The notes below the pieces were generated by a model, which was given only the letters and a program-made list of their open reading frames with translations, was not told where the DNA came from and did no database searches. A program made the translations under genes and the position numbers. This document shows, piece after piece, positions 22,244-22,591 of a DNA stretch of 22,591 bases (the stretch's first letter is position 1; every line of letters begins with the position of its first letter). The stretch spans positions 1 through 22,591 of the forward strand of contig JAKAMR010000039.1 in assembly GCA_021812785.1 (NCBI GenBank). The letters run 5' to 3'. This stretch comes from Nitrospirota bacterium (GTDB lineage: Bacteria > Nitrospirota > Thermodesulfovibrionia > Thermodesulfovibrionales > JdFR-88).

Positions 22244-22591
22244 ATGAAAAGACCGTTACAGCTCAAAATGAAGATATCGTCTTATATTACGCCTGAGGGG
22301 CATAATAGGTTAAGCGAGGAACTGACACATCTGTGGAAGGTGAAGCGCCCTCAAGTCACACAGGCGGTTGCTGAAGCCGCAGCCATGGGGGACAGGTCGG
22401 AGAATGCGGAGTATATTTACGGCAAGAAACAATTACGGCAGATCGATTCCCGCATACGGTTTCTCGCTAAGAGGTTGAATGAATTGGTCATTGTGGACAG
22501 ACCGCCCGCTGACACCTCGAAGATATTTTTCGGCGCCTGGGTGGGGCTTGAGGATTCCGATGGGAACATGTTCCGATATCGAATAGTCGGT
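22244..22591 (+). CDS. greB: transcription elongation factor GreB, C-terminus cut by window edge
   Basis: 116 codons are present, beginning MKRPLQLKMKISSYITPEG. The N-terminal coiled-coil shows LSEELTHLWKVKRPQVTQAV and the tip motif AMGDRSENAEYIYGKK, with the acidic D and E that coordinate Mg2+ in the RNA polymerase active site. RQIDSRIRFLAKRL follows. The start of the FKBP-like C-domain, KIFFGAWVGLEDSDG, favours GreB over GreA, as does LWKVKRP. GreB rescues backtracked polymerase by stimulating transcript cleavage. AGGA lies 4 nt before the ATG and AGAGGAAG further upstream; a second ATG at 22268 is possible. The last third of the protein lies outside the window. Confidence 0.92.
   Translation, partial: MKRPLQLKMKISSYITPEGHNRLSEELTHLWKVKRPQVTQAVAEAAAMGDRSENAEYIYGKKQLRQIDSRIRFLAKRLNELVIVDRPPADTSKIFFGAWVGLEDSDGNMFRYRIVG

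Noticed and set aside
1..22591. tRNA, rRNA, CRISPR array, transposase or prophage genes
   Set aside because: No cloverleaf-like T-arm motifs in intergenic space, no regularly spaced repeats and no recombinase or transposase motifs were found by eye.

Overview
The window looks like chromosomal DNA from a Gram-negative, probably anaerobic or facultatively anaerobic bacterium. Signal peptides, lipoboxes and a membrane-fusion protein imply an outer membrane. A CooC-type nickel ATPase and a thymidylate synthase closest to the archaeal form suggest an anaerobic lineage such as Desulfobacterota/Deltaproteobacteria or Nitrospirota. That placement is inference; no rRNA or tRNA gene is visible. GC is fairly high, coding density is normal, and no phage, transposase or CRISPR signature was seen.

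Layout. 1-5079 is entirely minus strand: a CBS-domain protein cut by the window edge, pgeF and nnr (one operon, transcribed nnr to pgeF to CBS), an orphan cooC, and an archaeal-like thymidylate synthase. Plus-strand apt (5360-5893) follows a leader with two related GC-rich hairpins. Minus-strand genes for a DNRLRE-type lipoprotein (6081-6905) and panB (7132-7932) come next.

8332-11703 is a three-gene plus-strand operon: an exported aromatic/RGG-tailed protein, an exported DUF2950 protein and an exported YXWGXW-repeat protein with an RGG tail. It has an extended -10 promoter in front and a strong intrinsic terminator behind, and is the most likely place for a poorly described system (an envelope or surface module). 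A tandem universal stress protein (11920-12825) follows. Then comes a tightly coupled ABC export operon (12926-18073): a periplasmic adaptor, two ATPases and two permeases, equivalent to ybhG-ybhF-ybhS-ybhR but with ybhF split into two genes. The split ATPases carry their unusual residues in a pattern that would put them all on one of the two ATP sites.

18125-19471 (minus) holds a short-chain dehydrogenase followed by a nitroreductase. 19978-21212 (plus) holds a signal-peptide-bearing two-domain VOC (glyoxalase-fold) protein translationally coupled to a His/Tyr-rich lipoprotein. The window ends with a family-5 uracil-DNA glycosylase and a greB cut by the right edge.

Non-coding structure is notable. 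One dispersed repeat occurs in opposite orientation at about 5192-5260 and 19907-19963. Two degenerate GTCATTCC-type inverted repeats lie at 4113-4216 and 5949-6038. Extended -10 promoters (TGN plus a TATAAT-like hexamer) recur in front of several genes.
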